Position numbers and translations under genes: made by a program. From NCBI GenBank assembly GCA_000818945.1, contig KN805408.1, forward strand, positions 271,684 through 335,683: a stretch of 64,000 nt of DNA. The letters run 5' to 3'. Source of the DNA: Schizochytrium sp. CCTCC M209059. Its lineage: Eukaryota > Sar > Bigyra > Thraustochytrida > Thraustochytriidae. Positions 1 through 14,000 of this stretch are shown here, one piece after another; within the stretch, counting starts at the first letter, position 1, and every line of letters begins with the position of its first letter. The notes below the pieces were generated by a model. It did not search any database. It was given only the letters and a program-made list of their open reading frames with translations, and was not told the origin of the DNA.

Positions 1-233
1 TCTGCGGGCTCCATATCGGCGGCCTCGGAGGGGACGAGCGAGTCCACCTCGTCGTCCTCGCCGTTCGTGTCCACATCTTCGGCATCCTCATCATTGGCGA
101 GCGCGACGGCAGACTTGGTCAGCAGCGATTGGCTCACGAGATCTCCATTCTGCATGCAGCTCTGCGTACCCGGCAGAAGGAAATTCTTCACGCTGCCGGC
201 GACCGCGAGCACGGTGTCAAGGCGCTCCTCCAT
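1..233 (-). CDS. 5' end of an unrecognised gene (partial, runs off the window)
   Basis: An ATG at 231-233 on the minus strand opens a frame that stays open for 77 codons to the window edge. The peptide starts MEERLDTVLAVAGSVKNFLL and becomes acidic (NDEDAEDVDTNGEDDEVD). Third codon positions are mostly G or C, as in the secure genes here, which is the main reason to accept it. The context before the ATG is GCAGTC with G after it. I do not recognise the family and no domain is visible in the part present. A large CAAT repeat lies about 360 bp upstream of the start. The remainder is outside the window. Confidence 0.5.
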   Translation of the reverse strand, partial: MEERLDTVLAVAGSVKNFLLPGTQSCMQNGDLVSQSLLTKSAVALANDEDAEDVDTNGEDDEVDSLVPSEAADMEPA

Positions 234-590
234 GACTGCTGCGCGAACTAGCTGGCTGCCCGTAGGACCTTTTCGCTCTTCTCCTCTCTGCTATTCGGCG
301 CGCTGGTGCTCGAACCTGAGCGCAGCAGAGGTCTTCCTCCCGCTCGCCGGCGCCGCCCTCCTCGCTGCCTCTCGCTACTCGCCTACCCGCTCTGCGCGCG
401 CGGCCTGTCGCCGGTGGCGGGGAATTGATTCGTGGATTGCGCTTTCCTTGGCTTCTTTTTTTCTTCCTTGTTTCCTTGGCTTCTTTCCTTGGCTTCTTTT
501 TTCTCTGTTTTTTGCCGGCAGCCAGCCACTGGCGGCCGCGGCCTCGCAAGTCGGCCATGGCGGCATTCTCCACTTGCACGCCGCCGCCGG

Positions 591-1116
<526 letters not shown>

Positions 1117-1123
1117 ACAAATC

Positions 1124-1318
1124 TAAAATGAATGGAACGAGAATGATTGAGCGAATGAATGGAAAATGCAAGTGAATTGGAACGAAATCGAATGAATGAA
1201 AAATGCAAATGAACGAAATGAAGTTGACTGAATGAATGCAAATTGCAATTATCCCAGGCCTAAATGAAATGCAAAAGAATGAATGAATGAATGAATGAAT
1301 GAGTGAATGAATGAATGC
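1124..1318. repeat. Degenerate (GAAT)n tract next to the CAAT array
   Basis: Imperfect GAAT/AAATG units follow the CAAT array and end in a cleaner (GAAT)n stretch at about 1279-1318. This looks like an older, mutated tetranucleotide array adjoining the perfect one. Confidence 0.85.
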
Positions 1319-2052
1319 GTTGCAAGATGGGGCGTCGCTTGCGCTGTCTCGCGCAGTCGCGCACGGAGTGAAAGAAAGCCTCGCCCTGGAATGGATGGCG
1401 CGGGAGGGCGCGGCGCGATCATTGCGAGCGCAGCGATGACCGACCCGCCGGCCGACCTCCCTGCGAGGGAGGAGGTATGGATGGCACGCCACGCCGTGTC
1501 ATCGCACGCCGTGGCGAGGCACGGCATGGCACAGCGCAAGAAGTCCTCGCCGGGACGAGCGACAGCGGCGCGGGCATGGAGCCAGGCCGCCGGCGCGGCT
1601 GCTTCTTCTCGGCGGCACGTGCGCGCCCGCGTGCGAGATGCCGGCCGGCTCCCGCCTCGGCGCGGCGGAGTGCACGGAAAACTCCATTGCGGAGCTGCGT
1701 CCATCGCCTGTGGGGCGGCCCACCCACGCATTGTGGGACGCAGATTATGGAATGGGTGCGAGGCACGGAAAGGGATGCTGGCTGTCGCGACGCGGAGACT
1801 GCTGTTCGTCCGTCTCTCTCGCTCTCACCTATCTCTCGCGCGCGTTTGCGTTGTTGGGCCGAGGCGAGCGGTGGCAAGAGTGGCGGGCGTACCTCCAGGC
1901 TCAGGCCACTTGACAATTGTAACGTTTGTGTTGCATGTGCTATGTAGTATACAGTCCTGTCGCCGCTGCCACCGCCACCGCCGCCACCGCCACTAACACC
2001 AACAACACCACCTTTGCGCCTTTCTGTCTTGTCTTAAAAAATAATGTTGCAT

Positions 2053-5000
2053 TTAGGAATCGATGTTGAGACTGAGCGAGACACCCTGAAGGACCCAACG
2101 ACTCGGGTGCTCGGTAGTTGCGAGGTCGGCAGAAAACACGAGACCGACACCCATGGCGTTGCGGCGATCCTGTGTCACGTACACGGGCGTCTTGAGCGTG
2201 TCCTGCAGCTTGAGCTTGCTCGCTTCGATAGGAATGACGCGAAGCAACGGCAGCTCCTGGACGAGGACCTTTGGCGGCTGCGGAACAAGGCAACTCTGCT
2301 CCAGATCCCAAGCCGCACCTTCGAGATAGAGTCCAGACACAAAACATCCCATATCAGGGCGCTCTTCTACCTGGTCTGGCGAGCTGTACTGGGTCACCTT
2401 CGTGTACATGACACTCTTATCGAGCGGCCAGTTACGCTGGCGACATGCCGCCTGGACCAGTGCCGTCAGGTACGACTCTGGAATGTGAAGACCCGAAAGC
2501 CACATGACCTTGGGCTCACCCTCCTCAATCCAAGAGCTGTACTGATCGAATCGGTGCTTAAAGTGCTCGATCCACGAACCCAGACCCTTTTGCGTGTCCG
2601 GACAAAGACGGCGCCACATTCCCGGGAGATAACCATTAAACAGCGAAGAGGCAAGCTCATCCAAGGCCTCACTCATACCGATCTCTCCCTTGAGCGCACG
2701 CTTGAGATCCACCAGCGACGAGGCCATCGTGGCAACCAGCACATTCCAGCGCTCGAGCTCTTGCAAGAGGACGATTTCAGTCGGGCTTGGAATGCCAAGC
2801 TTCTTCTTGACAATGAGAATGTCCACCGGCTCTGGGACATTGCGCTGAATGTTCTCAGCAGACCGCTCAATGACTTCTTCGCGGGACATTCCACCCGATG
2901 AGGACGCCGTACGAGGCTGCAAATCGACGAGGTTCTTCCACAGACTACGCGTGGCGCTCGTGAGGTAACCAATCTCAGCGTTAGGGTGAAGACCAAAGAC
3001 GGACGGACCGCAATTGAGCGGCATTTTCTCCACATGACCTCGCAATGTTTCGAGCTGACCGTCCTCGGGCAAATCATACTCAAAACCTGCGCGCGAAAAG
3101 AAGAACTTCTGGCAGTCATCAAAGAGAAAGTCGCCCATGTATTCGTCCACATACGTGAGAAGAACGCGTCGATCGTAATCATCGGACACACGTCCACCGT
3201 ACATGGCACTGCCCACCAGATAGGAGATGCTTCCCCAGGGAATCATCTCGTCGCCATTGTCGAGAGCCTTGTTCAGGTAAAGCGACACGAGACGACGCGA
3301 GACGGCGTAGTCGCTTCCGGCAAAATCGTACGCTACATTGAATCCAATCTTGCCGTACTTGCGGCGCTCCTGCACCACAGCATGCAAAAAGGTCAACACA
3401 TACACGAGCGGACGGTAGGCCGCGTGGTCGCACTCTTCCAAGACAGACTCGTCGAGACGAGCCAATGTTGAGCGCATGTTGAGCTTGAGGCCATCAGGCG
3501 GTTCCGTAACGACCTTGAGCGAGCGCTGAAGGATACCCATGGGGAACTTCTCCGTCGGATCAGTAGTCATCCACAGACGAAAGGCCGGATTCACCTTATG
3601 CATTGTCTCCAGAACCTTTTCAAGCTCGCGGAGCCACGAAATGAGCAAGTGACAGTTTTGCAAAAGAACCCAGTGCCCGCGTGCTGCACCGGTCTCAAGC
3701 AGCTGCATTGCCAGTGGACCCTGGCCCTGACCCAGTGACACTGTCTTGAAAAGGTTACCCGCAAAGCCGAGCTCCTCGCCGAGTGCCTGAATGTCCAGAG
3801 CAGGATCTGCACCAGGGGACAAAATAAAGACCATGGGCGTGTACTCTGTCGACTGATTATAGATTCGCTGAAAGTTGAGCACGGGCGGCTGCACATACTT
3901 TTCACCGAGTCGTGGATGGCCCATGATAAAGAGCTTGACGGCATTGTAGACGCGATCGGGACGGAAGCAACGCGTCAGCAAAAGGCCTTCGAAAGGATTC
4001 AGACGCTGGGCGAAGCCCTCGGGAAAAGGTTCCGTCTCGGGCGCCTCGAGCTCGTACCACGCATTCCATGAGCGTTCCTGGTTCTCCACAGAGTCCGCGA
4101 GACCTGCGAAGCTCTCGCCCATTGTTTCAAGCTTGATCAGATCCTTCCAGCCCGAGTCCGAGATCCATTCGCAAGGTTTCTTGCGTGACTCGCCATCTGA
4201 GGAAATCGACGTGTCACCCTTGAGGAAGAAGTCGAGCTGCGAGCGATCCAGCTCGCCATCACCCTCCATAATCATGCAAGTCAGCTGCAAGGAGAACATG
4301 AGCTTGTGGCGCTCGAAGATACCCGTGCAGGTGTAGTCGTAGAGCTGTCGCGTCGCCTCCTCAATCATGTTGCGCAGACGATTGTCAAGAATGCCGTCCT
4401 TCTTTGCATCGTCGAGACTCTTTTGAAACACAGTGAGAAACGAGGCCAGCGATGTCTCGTACATGCGCATCAGCGTCGAAAGACCGGACAGGGCAAAGAA
4501 GAGAATCGAGCCTCGTTTCGCCACGGGCTGGTACTGCTTACGAGCGGACTGGATCTCGTCCTTCGTAAAGGAGGCATTCTCAATTTGCGCGTGAATGTCG
4601 ACGGCCTTGGTCTTTGCTTCCTCAAGCGTGGCGATAAGCTCTTCGTTATCGAGAATGTTACCCGTTGACGACGCCAGGGTCTTGAGCAGGGTATCTTCAA
4701 GTTGGGCAAGCGCTTGCGTGTTGTCACTCATTTGCGTGACGATCTCTGCGAACTTTTCCTCGATGTCCGCACGCTCATGTCCCACGACCACGTTGAGCAG
4801 CTGATCTGCAAGACCCGAGATCGTCACACTGTAGTTGATGATCATTGTCTTACCCATGACTTCGGGCGTGTAATGCGGGTTGGCCAGCTTGGTCGTCATG
4901 TACAGCCTAAAGTTTGCGTCCCAGTCGACCTTTTTGTCGCCAATCACAATCATGCGCTGGCCATTCTCAACAATTGTGTTGCGCTCCAGCACAGGATCGA

Positions 5001-8000
5001 TCATTGGGTCGAGTTCCTCGTCGACATTCTCAAAGAGGTACGGATTACCAAACTGGATCGCGAGCTCCAGATGCTTCATGAAGTCACCGTCGCTAAACGT
5101 GCGCACCGTCAAGTTGTTCGCCGCCTCCTTGCGCTTGATCCACTTGACGGCCTGCTGCTGCGGGTCGATACAAAGCGGGAAGCGCGAGCAATTCGTGGTA
5201 AGAATACCGTTCTGGATCGAATGGTCGTCACCGGGGAGGCCCTCGCCGTTCCACTTTTGGATTTCAACATCGTCCGTCAGCAAAGTCTCAACCTTGAAGT
5301 CATCCGACAGCGGTACGCCACGTTCCCGCACATCCGGTTCCCAGACACCTTCCACCAACTCGCGACGGTACTTGGAGGTGAACACGCCCAAGTAGGAGAG
5401 AAAGGAAGCTCCCAGAAGGCAGTCACCCACGAGCTGCACAGTCTTGCTTTCGAGACCAGATATGTCCTTGCTCCAGCGCTCCTTCTCGGAACTCAATCCC
5501 TCAATGAGCTTGCTTGCAGCCGTAAGACGCTTTTCCATGAGCTGTGCCTCGTCACGAAGCGCCGTGAGCTCCTCATTGGCTTCCGAGAACTTGGCGTTAA
5601 GCTCTCCGAGCTGCTCTTCGAGCTCGGAGAGCTTTTGCATGATCTCCCCAAGCTCTTTCTCGGCAGCCGCCTTTTGCTTCTCGAGGTCACGGACCTTGTT
5701 ACGTAGGGGCTCGACATTACGTGCGACCTCGTGATACTTGACAATGGCGATGACCCACTGAAACAGACCGGCGCCGGCCTTGGAGATTTTCTTCATGTTC
5801 TCCATGTTGAACTCCGGGTCGCGAAAGTAGGTTTTCACCTTGCGAATCATCTTCTCCGTGATCGAGTCCTTGTCGTACGCCTTGAGCGAGGCGAGAAAGT
5901 TGCCCTGGCCCATCATGGCCTTGGCACCCTTCCAGCCCGAGTTCTCGTCTTCCGTTCCTGTGGGTCGCAGGTACACGACGCACATGCACACGGAGGCCAC
6001 GGCAGGAGGTGGCGACGCAAAAGCCTTGATCTCAGTAATGTCGTTCTTGTCGAGGTTGTCAAGAGCCTCGGCGGCCGCCTCGAGCGCGGGCAAGGCCTCC
6101 ATGAGCTGCTCGTCAGCCTTGGCCTTTTCGGCCACAATGATCTCGTTGCTCTCCTCGAGCTCCTTCTTCTTTTGCTCGGCAGCCTCTTGCTGTTCGGCGG
6201 CAATCTTTTGCTTCGTATCAATGTCTGCAATCATTTCTTGGCAGTCCTTTGTCTTGCCGTCGACAATAATCTTCTTTGAAGCGAGCTCTTTGCTCATGGC
6301 ATCCACAGAGACCTCTGCTTCTTGCAGCTTGGTGAGACCTCCGCCGAGACGCTTGATGTTTTCTTCAACCTTGCGCTTGTTCTCCTTCATTCCAGCTCTG
6401 TAGTTGGCCAGATAGTCGAGAAAGTTCTTGGGGGTCACATAGTTGTGGCGCCGCAGCTCTGCATAAAACCGCTCACTCGATTCAATCACGCCCTGGTGCA
6501 CCACGACCATGTGTTCCACAATAGCCTCGCGCTGTTGTTCGGGAAGGGGCTCGTCCTGCAAAAAGTAGTTGGCCACACTCCGAAGCGCATCGGCGGGCCA
6601 AGGAAAGAACCAATCAATCACGCATCCGCTGACGAGTCCGGGGAAGTTACGGCATCGCACGCGCAACGTGTCTCCACTTGGCGACATGGCAAGCACAATG
6701 TGCAAGTTCATGCGGCACTTGCGCACATAAAAGGCCCACAGGTTATCCTTGGTGTCGATGAGCCCCGCGGCCTTGGCCTCAGCGCGCACACCATTGCATG
6801 CCGCGTCCTTTTCGTCATTCTCCAAGAGTGCTGGAACCATGCCCGTGGTAAGCATGTTGTTAATGAGTTCAAGAAAGCCCTCCTCCACAACATGGGCATC
6901 AGTAAAAAGAAAGACGACAGGGCCTTCACCGAGCATGCGATAGAGCTCCTTGAGATCGTCGCGGAACTCTTTTTCGCCATAGCCACGAGAGAGTACAATC
7001 TCAAAGATCTTGTACCCGCACGCAAAGGTGGCAAGACGCGTCAGCGATTGCTTGCCGCTACCGCCGACACCAACCAGCAAGCAGTGGCCCAACGGAAGAC
7101 CAAGCACACGGTAAATGCGGCACAAATGCTCGATGGCCATCTCAAAGAGAACAAGTGTCATCGGCTTGTTGTCGACATTGTAGAGCTCGAGCACCTCATC
7201 GAACACTTTTCGCACCGTGTCGAAGGTTTGCAGATCCTTGTAAATCATTGGGTCCTCTGCCTCCTCTGCGAGCCGGCTTACAGCCTGCGTAAAGTCTCCA
7301 AAGAGCATCGGTTCCGCCATCACAGCGTCAACGTGCTCTGGAAAGTTCTCTGCCAAAATGGTGGTGAACTCCTCGCGAACATACAGATGATCCTCTTCCG
7401 AAATGAGACGATCGAAGAGAACGCGTGCGCACTCGTTGTGCCACAGTCGCACCACGGACCCGGGCATGCCGTCAAACTCATCAGGCGTGGCGCGGCACAT
7501 GCCTTCAAAGATGCGCCCCAAGTCGCGCAAATTGAACACGTAGTGAAACTTGGATGGCGTTGGAGGGAGCGCAAGCAGGAGGGCGTTGTACAAACGCAAA
7601 GTGCAAGACGTGATCTTGGGTCCGAGAGCAACAACGTTGTCGTCGAACTTGTCTTTGAGATAAGACGTAATGATGGAGCTGTAAATGTGGGTCAACACAG
7701 CCTCGCTGGGCGGTGTAAGGTTGAACACGTTGAAGAGCGAGATAAAGCGCGGGTCGACATTGTTGCGTCCACCACCAGGAGGGCCCATGGCGGCAAAGAA
7801 CTGGAGATCCTTGTAGATGCGCAAATCCAGATCCTTGCCACGGTCATACATGGCGCCCTTGCCAACAAGAAAGTGCAAAAGCGCAATCGGGGCCTGCGTG
7901 CCGTACGTGTCTACAATCGGCATGTTCATGTCGTCAATGAAGATGAGCAGCTGTTTTCCAGCAGGCGGGCCATAGATACGACCCGTGCGCTTGTCGACCA

Positions 8001-11000
8001 CATCCACAATGTTGTTTTGCACGTCCAAACTCGTGGTGCGACTGGAAAAGTTCAGGTTCAACTTCATGTGCGACTCCTGCTTTTGGCTGTCGATAAAGTT
8101 CTGGATAGTCACTGTCTTGGCTGTACCCGGGTCACCAATAAACAGTACAGGCTTTTCGACAACCTTTGTGAGTCGCAAGAGCTGCGTGTACAACACATTT
8201 TCCTTGGTTGGTACCATGATGCGGTTGAACTCAAAGGGCGAAGGCTGCTGATACGCAGGGACGCGCGACTCCCACTTCTCCCAACGGCAGGTCGTTGTGT
8301 CGTAGTAGGAGTCAAAGAGCTTCTCGGGAAGACCCGTCGACGAGCAGCTTGCAACCACGCTTGCAAAACGGTCGCGTGACTCTTCGAGGAGCTGACCACC
8401 AATCGACCACACCACACCAAAAACGAAAAGACCTTCGACGTCCACATCACTGAGCTGCTGTTTGCTAGCCATCGCCGCGGCCGCGGCATCCATCTCTTCG
8501 GCATCTTCTGCTGCGTTTTGAGCATCGGGGTCGTCCTTGAGACCGCCTAGCGCCAGCATGGCGTCCATGAGGGCACAAAGCTGCTTGACCATGCTCAAGT
8601 TCGTGATCGGCACGACTTGCGTGGGGCGCTCGACAATCTCATCCTCGAGAACACCCTCGAGCACAAAGTCGATACACTTGGGCACATAGGTCTCAAAGAG
8701 CTCAAGAAGCAGCGTCTGAAGGTGGGCTCGTGCGTCTGCAGCCTCGGAAGCGTTGCCCTCCGCCTCATTATCGTCTCCTGCCGCTCCGCCTTGCTCGCTC
8801 GCGGGATCACGCGTGCGAACCCATCGCTCGTAGTACGGCTTGTAGCCGAGATTCTTAGGATCGACATAGACCATACCACAGCGCGAAATCGTCGCTGGAC
8901 TGGCATACTGAAGATCGAAGGTTTCCATAATGAGCTTGCAGTAAGGCTGAAGTCGAATACGTTCTCCGTTCGGCAGGGTAAGCAGACGGTTGTCGTCCAT
9001 GACAGAGTTCATGTTCTCAATCCAGAGCGCATCAACATCACCATCGAAGATGAGCCAGCGCAGCTCGTTTTCGCGGCCAGCTGGCAGCGGCTCGTTCATG
9101 GAGCGAAACAGGTTACTGAGCACACCGTCTGTCCAGTCACGTGTCACGGGGTCCAGCTCACCATAGAGCTCTGGCAAAGTCTGCGCCTTGGGGTTGAGCA
9201 CAAACATTTTGATGCTCTGGTCAAAAGCCTTGCCTTGCGCCTCCTGAAGACACTCAAGCACCACGGTCTTGCCACCTCCGGTAGGTCCGACAATCATGCA
9301 CGTGTGACGCGTAAGGAGCGTCTCGTACATTTGAATAGTTTTGTCCACCTGTAGCTGAAAGGTTTCCTCGTCAGAAGGTCGAAAGTTGTTCTTTTCAAGC
9401 CACCCCTCAATTTCCACCTTGAGAAGCTCAAAAGCAACGCGAGGGCAGTCAAGACCCGGGAAGAGATCAGCAATAAGACCGCGGAAAAGAGGAACATCAT
9501 CGAAGACGAACTTGGGCATGTTCGAGTCACGAAGCGCACGCATCAGCACAAGATCTTCAGGCATCTCGGCGTACTGACGCTTGAGGCCACCTGCCATGAC
9601 CAACACAGACTTGAGAGCACGCAGACCGAAATCGTAATGATGCTGCTTGGAAAGCTGACCTTTGGCCAGCGAGTACAGCGTGGTCATCTTCTTGGCGAGT
9701 CCGCGAGCGAGCCCGAAACCTTCGGAGAAAAGCATAATCTCACAAATCTGCAAAAGATCTGGAACAATCATGGTGACGGGTCGGAAGAGCGCCTTGAGGT
9801 TGTCTGGAAGCTCCGTGCGACCGGCATAACCAGGATTCATGGTGACGAAGACACCAATCTTTTTGTCAAGACGGATTTCGGACCCAAGACCAATGTCGAC
9901 CTTCTTGCGCCCGGCCTTGAGACCTCCTTGGATGGCCTGAAGCTGCGCAGAGACGACGGAAAGCACCTCAATATTGATGCGATTGAACTCATCAAAGCAT
10001 CCCCACGCACCAATCTGCGCCAGACCGCTAAAGATGGAGCCCATAGCCTTCCAATCGAGACCTTCACCACAGTTGATGACAAAGCACGGAAGTGCCATGC
10101 CCTTGGCAAGATCCTTGACGGTCTCTGTCTTGCCTGTTCCGGCAGGACCAGCTGGTGCAGTACCGAGATTGAACGTGTGAGCCTGCGTAATCGTCATGTA
10201 GCAACGATCCGTAAGCGGGGTGATCACGAGACGGCCGTTTAGACCCATGAACTCATAGCCATAGTCAAAAGCACCAGTGCACTGGCGGATGATCACGTCG
10301 TCAACGACTTGATCCCAGTAGAAGCGCAGCTGTGACTCCCATGCAAATTCGCGCTCGTCGAGAATGGAATCACGCACGAACTTGTCGACAATGTCGCGTG
10401 CGTGTACATCGATAATGAGCAAAGAGTTGACCTTTTTGCGCATGTGGCTCGAAATGTTCTGGCGAACCTTGTGAACGAGCTCATTAAGCTGCGCTGTGAG
10501 TTTGTCGGCAAACTGTTTCATGGCATGCTTATTTCCGTCGCGCACTCTGCGAAAGACGTCTTGAACTTCCCAGGTCCACCAAATCTGTGTGCCGAGAAGA
10601 CCGGTCATGCCAATGTTATCATCGACCCACTGCACACGATCTTGCTTGGCATAAAAGAAGGTCCCCTCCTTGGAAATTTTGCAAAGCGACTTGCGCATTT
10701 CGCTCTCCACCGTGGTCATCCACTGCTCGACAGGTCCCTCCACGGGCGCTGGAGTTGCAAAGCTAAACTCTTCGTCTTCACTAGATCCCATGCCAATGAC
10801 AGTTTTGGCGCCGCGTCCAAATTGCAAGTACTTGGTGTTATCGAAGAGCTTGAGCATATGAACCTGGATCGAGGTTGGATCCGAGCTGCCCAACACACTG
10901 AGAAGCTCGTCATCAGAGATGAAGAAGAAGCGCGGAAACGAGTTACGCTTCGTGTCAAGGTAGTCGCTCAGAGACTTTTGGCACAGGTCGAGACGCTCGC

Positions 11001-14000
11001 TAAGAGCGCGAAGGGTTTCAATGCGGTTCTCGGCATGACAGGCTTCTACAACGTTGGGAGTCTTGGACGTGCCAACCATGACGCCCTTCCAGGCTTTGTC
11101 GACCTGGTCAAACTTCTTAGCCTCCTCGGGAAGCTGCATACGAATATCCTCGGCACCAACGAAAATACTTTCGAGGTACATCCACTTGCTCTGGACCTTG
11201 AACCAGACATCGATGGTCTCGAGAACGTGATTGAGCTGCTTCTCCCACTTGCGAACGACATCTGCAAAGGAGACGACAAAGCGAGATCCGCTCATGGTCT
11301 GCAAGTTGAGCATGTTGTCTTCAAGTTCAAGCTTGATATCATCGCAGGAGCGTAGGACAAAACCCTTGTCAACGCCATTCTTCTTGTACTTGGCCACGCC
11401 AAAGTTAGTATCCTTCCACTTCTCCTCAATGTCTTTGAGCGCCTTCTCGATCTTGGCCTCCTGATTACCCTCATTGACAATCTCGGCAATCTCTGCCTCA
11501 AAGCGTGCAAGCTTCATCTCAAAAAGGGCACCGAGCGTGAAGGTTTTCGGGTCCATCTCGAAGACTACGCCTGTGACCTTGGAGAGCTTGTCCCAGTGAC
11601 GCTTTTTCATGGCATCATTCTTCAGGCTCTGAATAAGGGGAATCGAGTCGCGGAAGCGCACGATTGCTTCCTCGACAGCGTCGTACGTTGACATGGCACG
11701 CAACTCCTTCGGGAGTTTGCGAAGCTTCTTTTCGAGATCCTCTGCGCCCTTGAGTAGGGCGTGCACGTCGAGCTCGCTCCAGAGCATGCTCGACATTTCT
11801 GACTCAAAGGCCTTGAGCTCCGAGTACAGGCCGTAGATCTGCTGCAGCTTGCCAAGCTCGGTCTTGACTTGGTTCAGTTCGGGGTACGAGGTGATGTCGA
11901 GGTTGAAGAGCTTTTGCGCGTTGACAATTTGCTCGCGCTCACGGAACATGTGCGCAAGTTTCTCCACGTAGTGCTCCATGAGCTCAACGCCCTCATCAAG
12001 CTCACCATCACCGTTAGATTTCGTGCCTGGACCAGTGGTCTCAAAGGCGCGCTTGAGGGCACGCACTGTCGTGACAAAGTCCTCTGCCGAAGTTTGTGTG
12101 ACCTGGCGAAACTCGTCCTTGACTTGATCCATGCGCAAATCCTTGGTCTTGGAGTCAAGCACGAGCTGTCGCCATGTTTCGTCGAGCGTCCGCGCATCGG
12201 CAAAGGCAGCCTCTGCCTCTTGAATACGGTTTTGCAAGCTATTCGCACCATCAGCACCAGGTGTTTTAGGAGACAATGGTGCAGCGGCAGCAGCTGCTGC
12301 TGTCTCTTCGGTTTCTACAATGAGACGGTCCGGAAGAAGCTCGAACTTGGCGAGCGTGCGGAAGCTTTCCATGATATCGGCAATCTCGAGCTCCTTGACC
12401 ATGGTCTTTTCGTTTACAGAGGCAATAACATGCAGGACATGCTTGAGCTCCTCGAGGTCACTGGGATCGGATTCGAGGACTTCGCGGCATTGACGGACCT
12501 CCTCGTTGAGAGCGTCAATTCGGCCCTTGGCGATCTCAAAGAGAACACGGCCGTACTCCTCGGTCCACTGCTGCGCGCGTGCAGACAGGCCGGCCTGCAC
12601 TGAGTAACAGTCAATGCGCAAGAAGTCAATGTCTTTGCGCGAGGTCTGTGCGCGCACTGTGTCGGAGAGTTTGTCGTAGATTGCAATGCGGTTGTCAAAA
12701 TAGACGCAGGATGGCTTCTTGTCCCGCAGGCGGCCCAGCTGCTCCTTGCGCTTTGCATCCCAAAGCCCGTAGACCTCGTCATAGCGCTGCCAAGTATCGA
12801 GGTACCGGCGCACAATTGTAAAGGTCCGCTGGAAACTGTGATTGAGACCGAGCATGAGCTTGATCACATGTGGGCTTTTTGACACATCCTGGTAAAAGCT
12901 AAAGACAATTGGGTCTTCGTCCTCGCTCACCACCACAGGCTCGCATTCTTTGCACGTACCCCGCATCCAGCGATGAAAGCTCTTGGAGCTCTCCACGATA
13001 CTTCGCACAATGCGGCTCACGTACTTGTAAATGTCAGTGAGCGCAGGGGAAACACTGACGTCGCTACCGTTTAATGCCGCTTGGACATGGCAAAGGGGCG
13101 GCCTCATGTTTGTCGCAGGCCCGACAGCGGCGCTGGAAGCGCCCATACCATCGTCACTCAGGGCAGCACCTGCGCCTTCTCCTTCGCGATCGAGATTGAG
13201 AAGCACCTCGAACGAAGCGATGCCGCGAATGACCATTTTGGTAATCGCGTTGTACATGCGTTTCTCCCAAAAGTTGTAAAACTCTGCGAGCACGGGACTT
13301 GCACCGGTGTTTGAGGATGCAACAATTTCCTCGACCTTGACAAGAAGCGGCCCGATTGACTGGTACTTGCGAACGAGCGCGGCAACCTTTTCCTGGAGGG
13401 ACTTTTCGAGGGTCTCGTATAGCACCGAGATCTCCATCGTTCCATCTGCATCTGCATCTGCATCTGCTTCTCCTGCTGCGTCCGCGACAGGTATAGCAGT
13501 CGCGCTAGCGATCGCAGCAGGCGAGGATGCCGGAGCAGCGCCACCAGGCTTGCCAGAGTGCTGGCTGCTGCGGCCCAGTCGGTCCGCAAAAAGATCTACA
13601 TCGACGAGCGCAGCGTTTTCGATGCTCTCAATGACCTCCTCAATCATGGACGAGCTCTTGTGAATTTGGACAATAACGCTCTGGAACTCGTTAATGGCCT
13701 TGGTGCAGCGTTCGATCAGCGTGGGAATATGCAGCGAGCACCAGTTGCAAGGGTCAAAGCCGTGACGCAGCTCAGACTGAAGCTCACGCAGCCGCGTTGC
13801 GACAAGGCGACGCTCCACGGGTCGCAGACTGCGCAAAATTGCGTGGTAGTTCTCGAGCATTTCATTGAGCGCCTGCACATAGCCATGATATTTCTCTTCT
13901 TGGAGAGCTACATTGAGCGCGGCCTCGGGAACCTGGTACCCCATGCGATCGAGATACTTCGTCTCGCGAATGAGACGCACGAGATCATCGCTAAAGTTGA

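Noticed and set aside
6322..8379. A 685-codon plus-strand frame antisense to dynein
   Set aside because: Same composition effect; the dynein frame on the other strand is continuous and conserved through this part.
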